A DNA stretch of 64,000 bases. Source: JAPPHA01 sp963662705 (lineage in GTDB: Bacteria; Pseudomonadota; Alphaproteobacteria; Rhodobacterales; Rhodobacteraceae). This document shows positions 1-7,577 of the stretch, in pieces. The stretch spans positions 2,480,001 to 2,544,000 of the forward strand of contig OY759767.1 in the NCBI GenBank assembly GCA_963662705.2, given 5' to 3'. The translations under genes and the position numbers were made by a program. Position 1 is the stretch's first letter. The number at the start of each line of letters is the position of its first letter. Below the pieces are notes generated by a model. It was not told the DNA's origin. It made no database searches and saw only the letters and a list, made by a program, of their open reading frames with translations.

Positions 1-119
1 CTCACTGGCTCCCGAGCGCGGGAATGGCTGACCGCAGAAAACACCCGGACGGAATCGGGTCATTCCGAACGTGATTTCCGAAATCGTTTTCCGTCAAGAC
101 GTTCGATCCGATCAACCGG

Positions 120-1673
120 TCAGGCGGATCGTGTTTTCCCGCTCCGACCCTCCCCGGTAAGTGATGCCAGTTTCAGCCGCTGTATCTTTCCCGACGGCCC
201 CTTCGGCAATTCGTCGAGCAGGAAGATGCGATCGGGACTCTTGAATTCGCCCAATCGTTCCCTGCACATATCCATGAGTTGGCCAGCGGAAACGGATGTT
301 CCGCTTCGCAACTTCACCGCGGCTTCGACACGTTCGCCGTACCTCTCGCACGTTCGAGGGAAGGCAGCCGCTTCGACGACATCGGGATGAGCATAGAGAG
401 TTTCGTCGATTTCGCGCGGTGCGATATTCTCTCCCCCCTTGATGATGAGTTCCTTGAGCCTCCCCGTGACGAACACGTACCCGTCGTCGTCGAGGGTCCC
501 GAGATCGCCGGTACGAAGCCAACCATCTTCAGTCCGTGACTCCGCCGTCGCCGTAGGGTCCCTGAAGTAGCCCCGCATGACATTGGGACCGCGCACAGCG
601 ATTTCGCCTTCTTGTCCGGGAGGCAACGGAACGAGTTCGGGCGAGAGAATTGCAATGGAGTTGCCAAAGGCAATTCCGGGTGAGCCCAATTTGCGTATTC
701 CGGGTGGCAGGGGGTTGGACAGGATTTGCGCCGCTGCTTCGGTCAGTCCCATTGTTTCGATGACCGGAATACCGAAACGGGACTCGAATGCGCGTTGGAC
801 ATCTGGCGGAAGTGCGGACGATGCTGATCTTGCAAAGCGTATTCTTTGCCGTACCATTGAATCCGGCTCGGTCTCGCCATGTACGAGGTAGGAGATGATC
901 GTCGGGACGGCGGAAAACCACGTCACCTCGAACTCGCCGCACTGTTGCCAGAAACGCCCGGCAGAAAACCGTTCGCAGACAGTTACCGACCCTGCCGAAA
1001 CAAGCGGCCCCATGACGGTCACGCAAAGACCGTTGATATGGTAGATTGGAAGTACGCAGTACGCCCTGTCCTGCGGCGTCAATTCGTGAGCCTGGGCCGT
1101 TGTCCACCCGCCGGCAAGAAGGCTGGACTGCGTATGGAGCACGCCCTTCGGGCGACCGGTTGTTCCCGACGTGTACATCAAGAGGGCGTCGTCGCCTGCC
1201 GCGACGTCGTGCAGTTTCGGCGCACGCCCGCTCCACGAGTGATCGGCGCCATCGCCAATGGGCATCGCGGTGACGTCCAGCGCGACGGAGGTTCTCGCTG
1301 CATCAAGCAGGCCGAACCGACCGTGATCCAGGAAGACGAACCTGGCACCTGAATGATCGAGCGCATGGGCGACCGCCGCCGGACCGGCAGTTATGTTGAT
1401 CATGGTGAGACGAAATCCGCCGTAGAGCACGCCGAACAGGAGTGCGACTCCAGTTCGCCCGTTCGGAATCATCACCGCGACGCTTTCTCCCCGGCGAATA
1501 CCGAGGCCGGTCAATCGGCGGGCAATGTCGTCGGCGGTGTCACGCAACTCGATCCAGGTCATCGAACCGTGGCCCGGAAAGACATGGCTTATCTTGTCAG
1601 GATCGGTTCCGGCATGTTCGTCGAGCCAGTCCCGAACGGTTCCACCAGGCGCTGACCGGGGATACGGTGTCAC
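120..1673 (-). CDS. AMP-forming acyl-CoA ligase, sulfoacetate-CoA ligase-like
   Basis: This is an ANL-superfamily adenylate-forming enzyme of about 517 residues that would activate a carboxylic acid with ATP and CoA. Visible motifs are the P-loop-like YTSGTTGRPKG, the GWLRTGDLG aspartate motif and the C-terminal PKGPSGKIQR with the catalytic lysine. I take the GTG at 1673 as start because it overlaps the TGA of the upstream gene (GTGA); a TTG at 1691 in the same frame is possible. It follows a CoA-acylating aldehyde dehydrogenase directly, the pairing known from sulfoacetate degradation (SauS/SauT). The substrate is inferred from that neighbour only; other short carboxylates are possible. Confidence 0.85.
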   Translation of the reverse strand: MTPYPRSAPGGTVRDWLDEHAGTDPDKISHVFPGHGSMTWIELRDTADDIARRLTGLGIRRGESVAVMIPNGRTGVALLFGVLYGGFRLTMINITAGPAAVAHALDHSGARFVFLDHGRFGLLDAARTSVALDVTAMPIGDGADHSWSGRAPKLHDVAAGDDALLMYTSGTTGRPKGVLHTQSSLLAGGWTTAQAHELTPQDRAYCVLPIYHINGLCVTVMGPLVSAGSVTVCERFSAGRFWQQCGEFEVTWFSAVPTIISYLVHGETEPDSMVRQRIRFARSASSALPPDVQRAFESRFGIPVIETMGLTEAAAQILSNPLPPGIRKLGSPGIAFGNSIAILSPELVPLPPGQEGEIAVRGPNVMRGYFRDPTATAESRTEDGWLRTGDLGTLDDDGYVFVTGRLKELIIKGGENIAPREIDETLYAHPDVVEAAAFPRTCERYGERVEAAVKLRSGTSVSAGQLMDMCRERLGEFKSPDRIFLLDELPKGPSGKIQRLKLASLTGEGRSGKTRSA

Positions 1674-3079
1674 TTTCCGAACTCGGCCCAATACGGGCCA
1701 AATACATCTTCAAGTGCCGGTTCGCGGGCTTCGATCGGCCGGACGATTCGCGTCCTTTGCATGAAATGGCGCCAGTGGAGGTTGTCGTCTATGGAATTCC
1801 GGCCCCACGTCCCGCATCCCATCGACAGGGAAAAAGGCATTCCGTTTTCGAACGATCCTCCGGTCGCGAAACAGTGCGCCTGATTGACGATGACGCGGCA
1901 TGTCGGCAGTTCCTTCGCAAGAACGTAGGTCCTGTCGTCACGCCCGGAGTGCAGGCTCACGGAATGTCCCCTGCCCTGAAAATCGAGAATCCTGCCCGTC
2001 AATTCGAGCGCGTGCGAAAAGTCCCGGCATCGGTACAGTGCAGCGATGCGGCTGAGCTTTTCTTCCGAAAGCCGGAAGCCGGGTCCGATTCCCTCGGTTT
2101 CAACGACAACGAACCTCGTCGATGCGGGAAATCTGTCTCCGAGACCGAGTTCGCGGATGACGACATCGGCGTCGCGGGCCATGACTCCTGGGTTCAGCGA
2201 CCCGTCAGGCCAGATCCGATCGACGATTTCCTGCTCTTGTGCTCGTGGCACGATGGCGGCCCCCTCCTTCCTGAGGGCAGCGCAGAAGTCGTCGTACACG
2301 TCGTCGACAACGAGCAGGGCATTCTCCGACGAACACGAGGTTGCGTTGTCGAAACACTTTGATTGGGCAATCCTGGCAGCTGCCGCAGCCAGATCGGCAG
2401 TTTCGTCAACGATCGCTGGGACATTTCCGACGCCGACGCCGATCGCTGGCGTGCCACTGGAATAGGCACGGCGAACATTGTCCTGGCTTCCCGTCACGAT
2501 CGCGAGATCAGCGGTCTCCAGCAGTCTCTGCGTCTTGGCCTTGCTGCCGGGAGAGGGAATCATCTGGACGAGATCCCTGTTTTCGCCAATCCTGTCGAAT
2601 TCCGCGTGGACGAACTCGATGAGCGCCTTGCAGCACGCGCTCCCTTTAGGAGACGGCGAAATGACGATGGCGTTTCCGCATTTCAGCGAATTGATGATGT
2701 TGTTTGCGGGTGTTGCGGCAGGGTTGGTCGACGGGACTACGCTCCCGATCAAGCCAACGGGGCGGGCTATCTCCGTCATCCGCAATTCACGGTCTTCTTT
2801 CACGACGCCGAAGGTCTGAACTCCGGCGATGTCGCGCAAAAGACCGAGGGTCTTGCGGTGATTCTTGATTATCTTGTCGGCGGCATTTCCGAGCCCGGTC
2901 GTCTCGACCGCCAATTCGGCGAGCATCCGGTTTCGGGACGGTTCCATGATCGCCCAGCCGGCAGCGGTTGCCGCGCGGTCGTAACGCTGCTGGCTCCCGC
3001 GGGATTCAAACTCGTGTCGAGCTTCACGTCCGCGCGCGACGATTTCATTGATGACATGTGTTTCGTCTTGAAAACTCAT
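1670..3079 (-). CDS. CoA-acylating aldehyde dehydrogenase (sulfoacetaldehyde dehydrogenase-like)
   Basis: A 469-residue member of the acetaldehyde/sulfoacetaldehyde dehydrogenase branch that interconverts an aldehyde and an acyl-CoA using NAD(P). The catalytic cysteine is in NATSCSSENAL, as in the EutE/SauS type, and an N-terminal cofactor region (VGLIGSVVPSTNPAATP) is clear. I start at MSFQDETH; the frame is open further upstream but that extension has no family-like sequence. It overlaps the ligase gene by four bases, so the two are almost certainly cotranscribed. In Cupriavidus necator the same pair converts sulfoacetate to sulfoacetaldehyde; here no transporter or regulator accompanies it, so the sulfonate role is an inference. 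Confidence 0.87.
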   Translation of the reverse strand: MSFQDETHVINEIVARGREARHEFESRGSQQRYDRAATAAGWAIMEPSRNRMLAELAVETTGLGNAADKIIKNHRKTLGLLRDIAGVQTFGVVKEDRELRMTEIARPVGLIGSVVPSTNPAATPANNIINSLKCGNAIVISPSPKGSACCKALIEFVHAEFDRIGENRDLVQMIPSPGSKAKTQRLLETADLAIVTGSQDNVRRAYSSGTPAIGVGVGNVPAIVDETADLAAAAARIAQSKCFDNATSCSSENALLVVDDVYDDFCAALRKEGAAIVPRAQEQEIVDRIWPDGSLNPGVMARDADVVIRELGLGDRFPASTRFVVVETEGIGPGFRLSEEKLSRIAALYRCRDFSHALELTGRILDFQGRGHSVSLHSGRDDRTYVLAKELPTCRVIVNQAHCFATGGSFENGMPFSLSMGCGTWGRNSIDDNLHWRHFMQRTRIVRPIEAREPALEDVFGPYWAEFGK

Positions 3080-3182
3080 GGGCCTGTCATCACCGTTGTG
3101 ATGAGCGGGCAAAGCCGCCCATTTGGAGTCATAGAATTCAAAAGCCGGCAAGAGGCTCCGAGAACGTGATTTCCTGAACTTC

Positions 3183-3353
3183 TCACATTTCGATGATATC
3201 GTCACGTGTGGTGACATGCATCCGTGGCTCACCCGCTTTTTTCATACCTTGAATTTGGCCGTTTTCGAACATCGTCGGATCGGTGCCAGGGAGCCTGTCG
3301 ATGATCTCCCGCGAAGTTCCCTTGGGCACCAAGATGTCAAGACGATGGCTCAC
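3183..3353 (-). pseudogene. 56-codon ORF, probably a 3' fragment of a lost gene
   Basis: A short open frame with good coding character begins near a GTG (VSHRLDILVPKGTSREIID) and ends MHVTTRDDIIEM just before the dehydrogenase gene. It has no ribosome-binding site and reads like the C-terminal end of a longer enzyme whose upstream part is gone. I do not recognise the family. It lies where the ABC exporter gene on the left side of the peptide cassette is also cut off, so 3354-3567 probably contains the junction between the two blocks. Confidence 0.4.
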
Positions 3354-3567
3354 GCATTGTCGATGCCAAAGCCCTGTCCCTCGGATTTCGGCACATCGAA
3401 CGGAAAATGAATTGCGACAGACCAGGATTTGCTCCGGGAACGAACTCTCAAAAATCCAACAAGTAGGAGCAGGACGGATACAGGTTCGAACGCGTTTTCG
3501 AAGTCAAGAACAAACTCCGGGCAAATTGCCCTGATCATTTTTATCACACGTGCGTGGTTGTGACTGG

Positions 3568-3810
3568 CTAGATCAGATCAAAAGCGACTAAGATGCCTAC
3601 CGCAACCAGCAAATATGCCTCGCGTTGAAACGGAAGTATGCGATCGATGATGACCTGAAAGGTGAAGGGTTCGACAATTCCGATCAGGTACAGACAGATA
3701 ACGAGAAATACAAGTTCGATAAAATGCGACGTGAACTCCCAGAGAGTCCTGCCAAACAATGAAAATGGGATCTCACCGGTGTTTTCATCTTCCCGTCGGG
3801 TTATGGACAA
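3568..3810 (-). pseudogene. N-terminal fragment of a type I secretion/bacteriocin-type ABC exporter
   Basis: Eighty residues match the start of the transmembrane domain of HlyB/peptide-exporting ABC transporters: FSLFGRTLWEFTSHF, a first helix (IELVFLVICLYLIGIVEPF), then TFQVIIDRILPFQREAYLL and the start of a second helix. The frame stops at a TAG where the family would continue for some 500 more residues, and no nucleotide-binding domain is found downstream in any frame. There is no N-terminal C39 peptidase domain. Its start overlaps the end of the M16-like gene by ten bases, so it was the last gene of that operon. It is most likely truncated; a stable 80-residue membrane peptide cannot be excluded. 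Confidence 0.7.
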
Positions 3811-5162
3811 TCCGCGGCCTCACGCGGATTGCTTATGATACAGGCCCCGGGAAGAGCATCGGCATCCGCCGAAACGGCGATTACCAAGAAGCTGTCTGGA
3901 TCAGGAAAACCTTCATCAAGGCGCTTGACAACATCTGACAAAGTAACGTCCGCCAACTCGTCGCTCAGCGACAAGGAACTTCCCGGGCCAAAACCGTCGA
4001 GCGCAGCTTGCATTTCTGATCTCGCTTGATCGAGAACAAAGTCGGAGAGCTGTGAAAAACTGGTCGCAAGTGGTGCCTTGTGATCGGCCAAATCTTGTTT
4101 CGGACCGACTTGCCGAAATGCAGCATAGGTTTCCCGCACAACCTGCTCTGCTTCTGATAACTTTTCTGCCTCGATTGCGCCCGTCATGAACAGAAAACGG
4201 TGTTCGCGCGAATAGTTGCCGATCCCTGCACCGAAGGCATACGTAGCGCGCAGCCCTGTCCTGATTGCTTCGAAAAGTGCGTCTTGGTTGCCGCCTCCAA
4301 GGGCATCGACAAGGATCAGATCCTCTAACTCGCCTCCCTTCCGCGTAGGCGGTAATGGTGCAACAAAGGCAAGACTGGTCACCTCGGCATCAGGGATGTG
4401 CAATAGGATTCGGCGTGGCGAGTAAGCCGCTGCAGCCTTCTGGGCTAAAATAGCGCCCGCTTCCGGTAATCCCTCAAACAACCCATCGAGGGCCATACCT
4501 GCCTCGCTGGCGTTGATCCCGCCGGCAACGACGATGGCATCGGGAGTGCGCGTGATGGTCCTGGAATGCCAAGCGACGACATCCGCGCGGGTAAGGTCTT
4601 GGAATGTGCCCGGCCCGTCAAGAGAAAGGGCATTGCGCAAAGGTTGGTCGCCGAACACCGCCCAGCGTACGGCGTCGAATCCGCGATGTGCGGGCTGCGA
4701 TTGTTTTTCGGCCATGTTCAGCGCAATTCCATCGCGGATGCGTTCAAACCATATCTCTCCGAGGCCTGGTGCGCGAAGATGCGCATTCGCAACCGCGATT
4801 GTCTCGTCCATGTGGTCCTTTTCGAAGGTCAGTTCGCCAAGGACATGGTCAACAGTCGATGTGAGATTGCCCTCGGAGTTCAGATCTGCAAAGCGCTCGC
4901 CGACATCACCGGCCTGAAAGCCTTCGGCACCGCCAACGAGAATCAGTTGGGCACCGATATAGGGAGCGGCCTGATTGACATCCGCGCGATAGGCCCAATC
5001 GGTTGGCCATGCCACTTGGATAGTCACGTCCTTGATCGCAGGCATATGGATCAGCGTGTATTCGAGTCCCCGGGGGCTGGTCTGTCGACTGGCAGTCGGG
5101 CCTTCTTCCTTGCAGGCGGAAAAAGCCAGGGTAGAGACAAGGATGAGGACAATGCGGATCAT
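3801..5162 (-). CDS. M16-family peptidase homologue lacking the zinc motif, probable lipoprotein
   Basis: A 453-residue M16-like protein. The N-terminus (MIRIVLILVSTLAFSACKEE) looks like a lipoprotein signal, although phenylalanine at -3 of the lipobox is unusual. The position where active M16 enzymes carry HxxEH shows only APYIGAQLILVGGAEG, so this copy is predicted inactive, while the later domain (PLPPTRKGGELEDLILVDALGGG) keeps M16 character. It overlaps the upstream, intact M16 gene by four bases (ATGA). Paired active and inactive M16 subunits are well known (for example mitochondrial processing peptidase and bacterial M16B pairs), so I infer a periplasmic or outer-face heterodimer with the next gene. 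Confidence 0.8.
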   Translation of the reverse strand: MIRIVLILVSTLAFSACKEEGPTASRQTSPRGLEYTLIHMPAIKDVTIQVAWPTDWAYRADVNQAAPYIGAQLILVGGAEGFQAGDVGERFADLNSEGNLTSTVDHVLGELTFEKDHMDETIAVANAHLRAPGLGEIWFERIRDGIALNMAEKQSQPAHRGFDAVRWAVFGDQPLRNALSLDGPGTFQDLTRADVVAWHSRTITRTPDAIVVAGGINASEAGMALDGLFEGLPEAGAILAQKAAAAYSPRRILLHIPDAEVTSLAFVAPLPPTRKGGELEDLILVDALGGGNQDALFEAIRTGLRATYAFGAGIGNYSREHRFLFMTGAIEAEKLSEAEQVVRETYAAFRQVGPKQDLADHKAPLATSFSQLSDFVLDQARSEMQAALDGFGPGSSLSLSDELADVTLSDVVKRLDEGFPDPDSFLVIAVSADADALPGACIISNPREAADCP

Positions 5163-6475
5163 TCAAATCTGTCCTCCGGACCGAAAAATGCGGCCACTGT
5201 GCGGCCTTCTCCGGCGAGTTGTTGCAGGAGCGAACTGGTGGATCCAGGGGTCAGGCCAGATTCGAGTTGTTTCAGTTCTGGCTCGGAGAGTGGCACGCGC
5301 CGGGCCGAGACGCGGTCAAGAACATAATCGGCCATCCAGCGGGCGGTGTCGTCTTCATCTCGCCAATCTGGCCAAAATTTGTCAAACCGGTTCAGCACCC
5401 GGCTGTAGGTTTCCCTGGGGACGGCTGCTGCCGTGATCTTTTGCAGTTCTGCCTCGAAGGCTACCTTCAATTCGGTGAGCGACACACCTGCGTCCGGTGC
5501 AGCAGTGAAACTGATCTCGACATTGTCCTCATCGATGGGCCAGATCTGCAGGTCAAAGCTGCGCGCGACGGCGGCGTCAAACCGCAACGGTCCGGAAATT
5601 CCACCTGGCAGGTTCGTGTCGAGAATTTCGCGCAAGAGTGCGGTCTGCACATCCAGAATGTCGAACTGAACGGGTTCATCCAGCGTTACCACTCGCCGCC
5701 AGATCATGCGTGGAGCAGCATCGGGATCAGGGTAGTTCATGATCGTGCTGGCCGGTTCTGCCAGATCGAAGAGCAGAGGAGTGACTTCAGTAGGTGTCTC
5801 CAACGACGACGGCCAGTCGACCCGGCGCAGTCCCCGGCGAACCTGTCGCTCGGTGACACCTCCGGTAACAACCAGAGTGCTGTTTCCTGGACGGTGCGTT
5901 GCGGCGTGCAGCACCCGCGCCGAGTTATAATTGAGGGCCATGATTTCTTCCGGTGTGCCGATAACCGAGTTAGCGATCTGGTTGCCTGCATAGAGAAACG
6001 CATCTGCCGCCTCAGCCGATAGCATATTTGTTCCACCGGCTGCGCGATGCTCATATTCACGCAGAACAATCATGCGTTCCTGTTCAGCAAAATCAGCAGG
6101 TAGGTCGATAGGTTTGAAGATACCCGAGATGCGCCTGAGCAATGCTGGAAGTTCTGCTTCGGCACCAGACAGCCAATAGCCGACGGCTCCGTCGTTGGTC
6201 CATGCATTGGAGTGGAGGATGCCGCGTTCGTTACTGTTCAAGTTCAGCCAAGCGAGATGCTCGGTGTAGTGTGCAAGGCCAACGGCTGTTGGCGGCATTT
6301 GGATGATGACGTGCACCGTTACAGTTTTGCCGTCGTCTGCAACAACAAGAACATCCTGGAAGGGTCCCGCAGTTTCCGGGAATCCGGTCAAGGCAAGAAC
6401 GAGCCCACCAGACACAACGGTGGCGGCAAGACCCGCTCCAAGTACACGAGCTGGTATCCGTTTCTGATCACGCAT
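5159..6475 (-). CDS. M16-family zinc peptidase, membrane anchored
   Basis: A 438-residue peptidase. After a signal-anchor (residues about 10-30) comes HYTEH, an HxxEH zinc motif, with a downstream FAEQERMIVLREYEHR segment that carries the usual third, glutamate ligand. The rest follows the M16 two-domain fold. It should cut peptides outside the cytoplasm. The gene begins three bases after the membrane-protein gene stops and overlaps the inactive homologue, so translation is likely coupled through the cassette. Sequence around the motif is divergent from general zinc proteases (HLAWLNLNSNERGILHS), which suggests a specialised substrate such as the short peptides encoded just upstream. Confidence 0.85.
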   Translation of the reverse strand: MRDQKRIPARVLGAGLAATVVSGGLVLALTGFPETAGPFQDVLVVADDGKTVTVHVIIQMPPTAVGLAHYTEHLAWLNLNSNERGILHSNAWTNDGAVGYWLSGAEAELPALLRRISGIFKPIDLPADFAEQERMIVLREYEHRAAGGTNMLSAEAADAFLYAGNQIANSVIGTPEEIMALNYNSARVLHAATHRPGNSTLVVTGGVTERQVRRGLRRVDWPSSLETPTEVTPLLFDLAEPASTIMNYPDPDAAPRMIWRRVVTLDEPVQFDILDVQTALLREILDTNLPGGISGPLRFDAAVARSFDLQIWPIDEDNVEISFTAAPDAGVSLTELKVAFEAELQKITAAAVPRETYSRVLNRFDKFWPDWRDEDDTARWMADYVLDRVSARRVPLSEPELKQLESGLTPGSTSSLLQQLAGEGRTVAAFFGPEDRFE

Positions 6476-6478
6476 CGA

Positions 6479-7174
6479 TCACTTCAAGGATAGACCGGAG
6501 ATCCTGGCATATGCGCTGCAAGTGACTGCGGCGGAAAAGAGCAGCTCAAAAAAGGTGAGCAGATCTCCAATCAGGTTGGCAAGGGTAAACCCGGTTCCAA
6601 ATTGAGGTGCAGGAAAAGCAAAACCCGCTATCGCCAAAACAATCGCAATTACGGCCATTTCAAGATTGAAGGGCTCAGACTGTAGCCAGGCCGTCTTGAA
6701 TGCATACCATCCGGTGCCCTCAACAACATGTGCCGGCAGAAGGACTCCGATTCGAAGGAAAGTCCAGATTACAAGTGCCGACAAGCCAAGGATGAAGATT
6801 GGGTTTTCCGCCAAGCTCTCGGCCTCAATTCCCGCAACAACAAGGGCGATAATCGTCGCGCCGATGATCATAGCCGACGCCAGTGCGGCAACAACAAACA
6901 CGTAGAGCAATGCGCCGAACAAACGGCGGAAAGCATGCGCGATGGCGAGTATTTCAGATTTGCCATCCTGCTCCATCTTTACGAGCGTCAGCGAGAATGC
7001 GAATTGCACTAGATAGGATGCGACCTGTGCGAATTTTGCCAGGCTTGCATCAAGTGATCTGGTGACCCCGGTTATCAACAACAACACTAAGTAAACTGTT
7101 AGCAGGGACACCCAACCCTGGAAGGATAACGCAGCGATCCGTTTTGTGCCGGTTGTAACCAGGAAAAGTCTCAT
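6479..7174 (-). CDS. polytopic membrane protein of the peptide cassette
   Basis: A 231-residue protein with about six predicted helices. The segment LPAHVVEGTGWYAFKTAWLQSE recalls the YciC/glycerophosphodiesterase-membrane-domain type (an LPA-V-EG motif followed by W), but the match is weak. I start at MRLFLVTTG because GAAGGA lies about nine bases upstream; an earlier ATG at 7213 would start inside a perfect hairpin. It is the first large gene of the operon with the two M16 proteins. A role as scaffold, immunity or export partner is conceivable; none is shown by the sequence. Confidence 0.72.
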   Translation of the reverse strand: MRLFLVTTGTKRIAALSFQGWVSLLTVYLVLLLITGVTRSLDASLAKFAQVASYLVQFAFSLTLVKMEQDGKSEILAIAHAFRRLFGALLYVFVVAALASAMIIGATIIALVVAGIEAESLAENPIFILGLSALVIWTFLRIGVLLPAHVVEGTGWYAFKTAWLQSEPFNLEMAVIAIVLAIAGFAFPAPQFGTGFTLANLIGDLLTFFELLFSAAVTCSAYARISGLSLK

Positions 7175-7200
7175 CCATCGAGTTCCTTCGCAGCGGGAAA

Positions 7201-7225
7201 ACCGGGGCGACATAGCCGCCCCGGT
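7201..7225 (-). terminator. perfect 9-bp hairpin followed by T-run, probable attenuating terminator
   Basis: On the minus strand ACCGGGGCG and CGCCCCGGT flank a seven-base loop and run into TTT. It sits between the stop of the 36-residue peptide ORF (7239) and the start of the membrane-protein gene (7174). That is the usual place for an attenuator giving more transcript of a small peptide gene than of the processing genes behind it. Confidence 0.65.
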
Positions 7226-7238
7226 TCAGTCTTGGTGT

Positions 7239-7349
7239 TCACCACGTCGTAGTTCCCGAGGCGGGACAAGCGACTGATGCAGTGACTTCACCAGCGATTC
7301 CAACACCTACGCCCTCAGCTGCAACACCACCGTGGCGACTCTTGGACAT
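7239..7349 (-). CDS. 36-residue peptide, candidate substrate of the M16 cassette
   Basis: A short ORF starting MSKSRHGGVAAEG, continuing with small residues (GVGVGIAGEVTASVAC) and ending PASGTTTW. Codons in this frame strongly favour purines in first position, typical of real coding DNA, and the pattern continues upstream of the ATG without another start codon back to a TAG at 7449. The start has only a weak GGGACAGG upstream. The stop is followed by the hairpin and then by the membrane and M16 genes. I infer a precursor or signalling peptide; the family is not recognised, and the true start may differ or have been lost by a frameshift. Confidence 0.45.
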   Translation of the reverse strand: MSKSRHGGVAAEGVGVGIAGEVTASVACPASGTTTW

Positions 7350-7448
7350 CGCCTGTCCCGCAGCCGACGCGGAGCAACCGACTTTGCAAGCGGTCGACGT
7401 AGCCTGATTTCCTCGCCTCGAACGTGACCGCGAAGGGGCGGAACTAAC

Positions 7449-7577
7449 CTAAGAACAATGGCGATCATAACAGCGGCCGTAAGGATCACTAGGGGCACAT
7501 CGTCCGCCACCTCCTCTTCCGCCGAAGCTGACTGCGCAATTGAGGTTGGTATGTGAAATACTGTTGTCGCGAAGCAT
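7449..7577 (-). CDS. 42-residue Gly/Cys-rich peptide ORF, candidate precursor peptide
   Basis: It starts MLRDNSISHTN with GGGGA about eight bases upstream, contains a glycine-rich run (SFGGRGGGGRC) and ends YGRCYDRHCS, giving four cysteines. It is in the same frame as the 36-residue ORF and separated from it by one TAG. A competing frame over 7307-7510 (67 residues from a GTG, with a hydrophobic stretch VPLVILTAAVMIAIVL behind AGGAGG) also has good coding character, so only one of them, or a frameshifted combination, may be real. Position upstream of a peptidase/exporter cassette is the main argument. Confidence 0.33.
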   Translation of the reverse strand: MLRDNSISHTNLNCAVSFGGRGGGGRCAPSDPYGRCYDRHCS

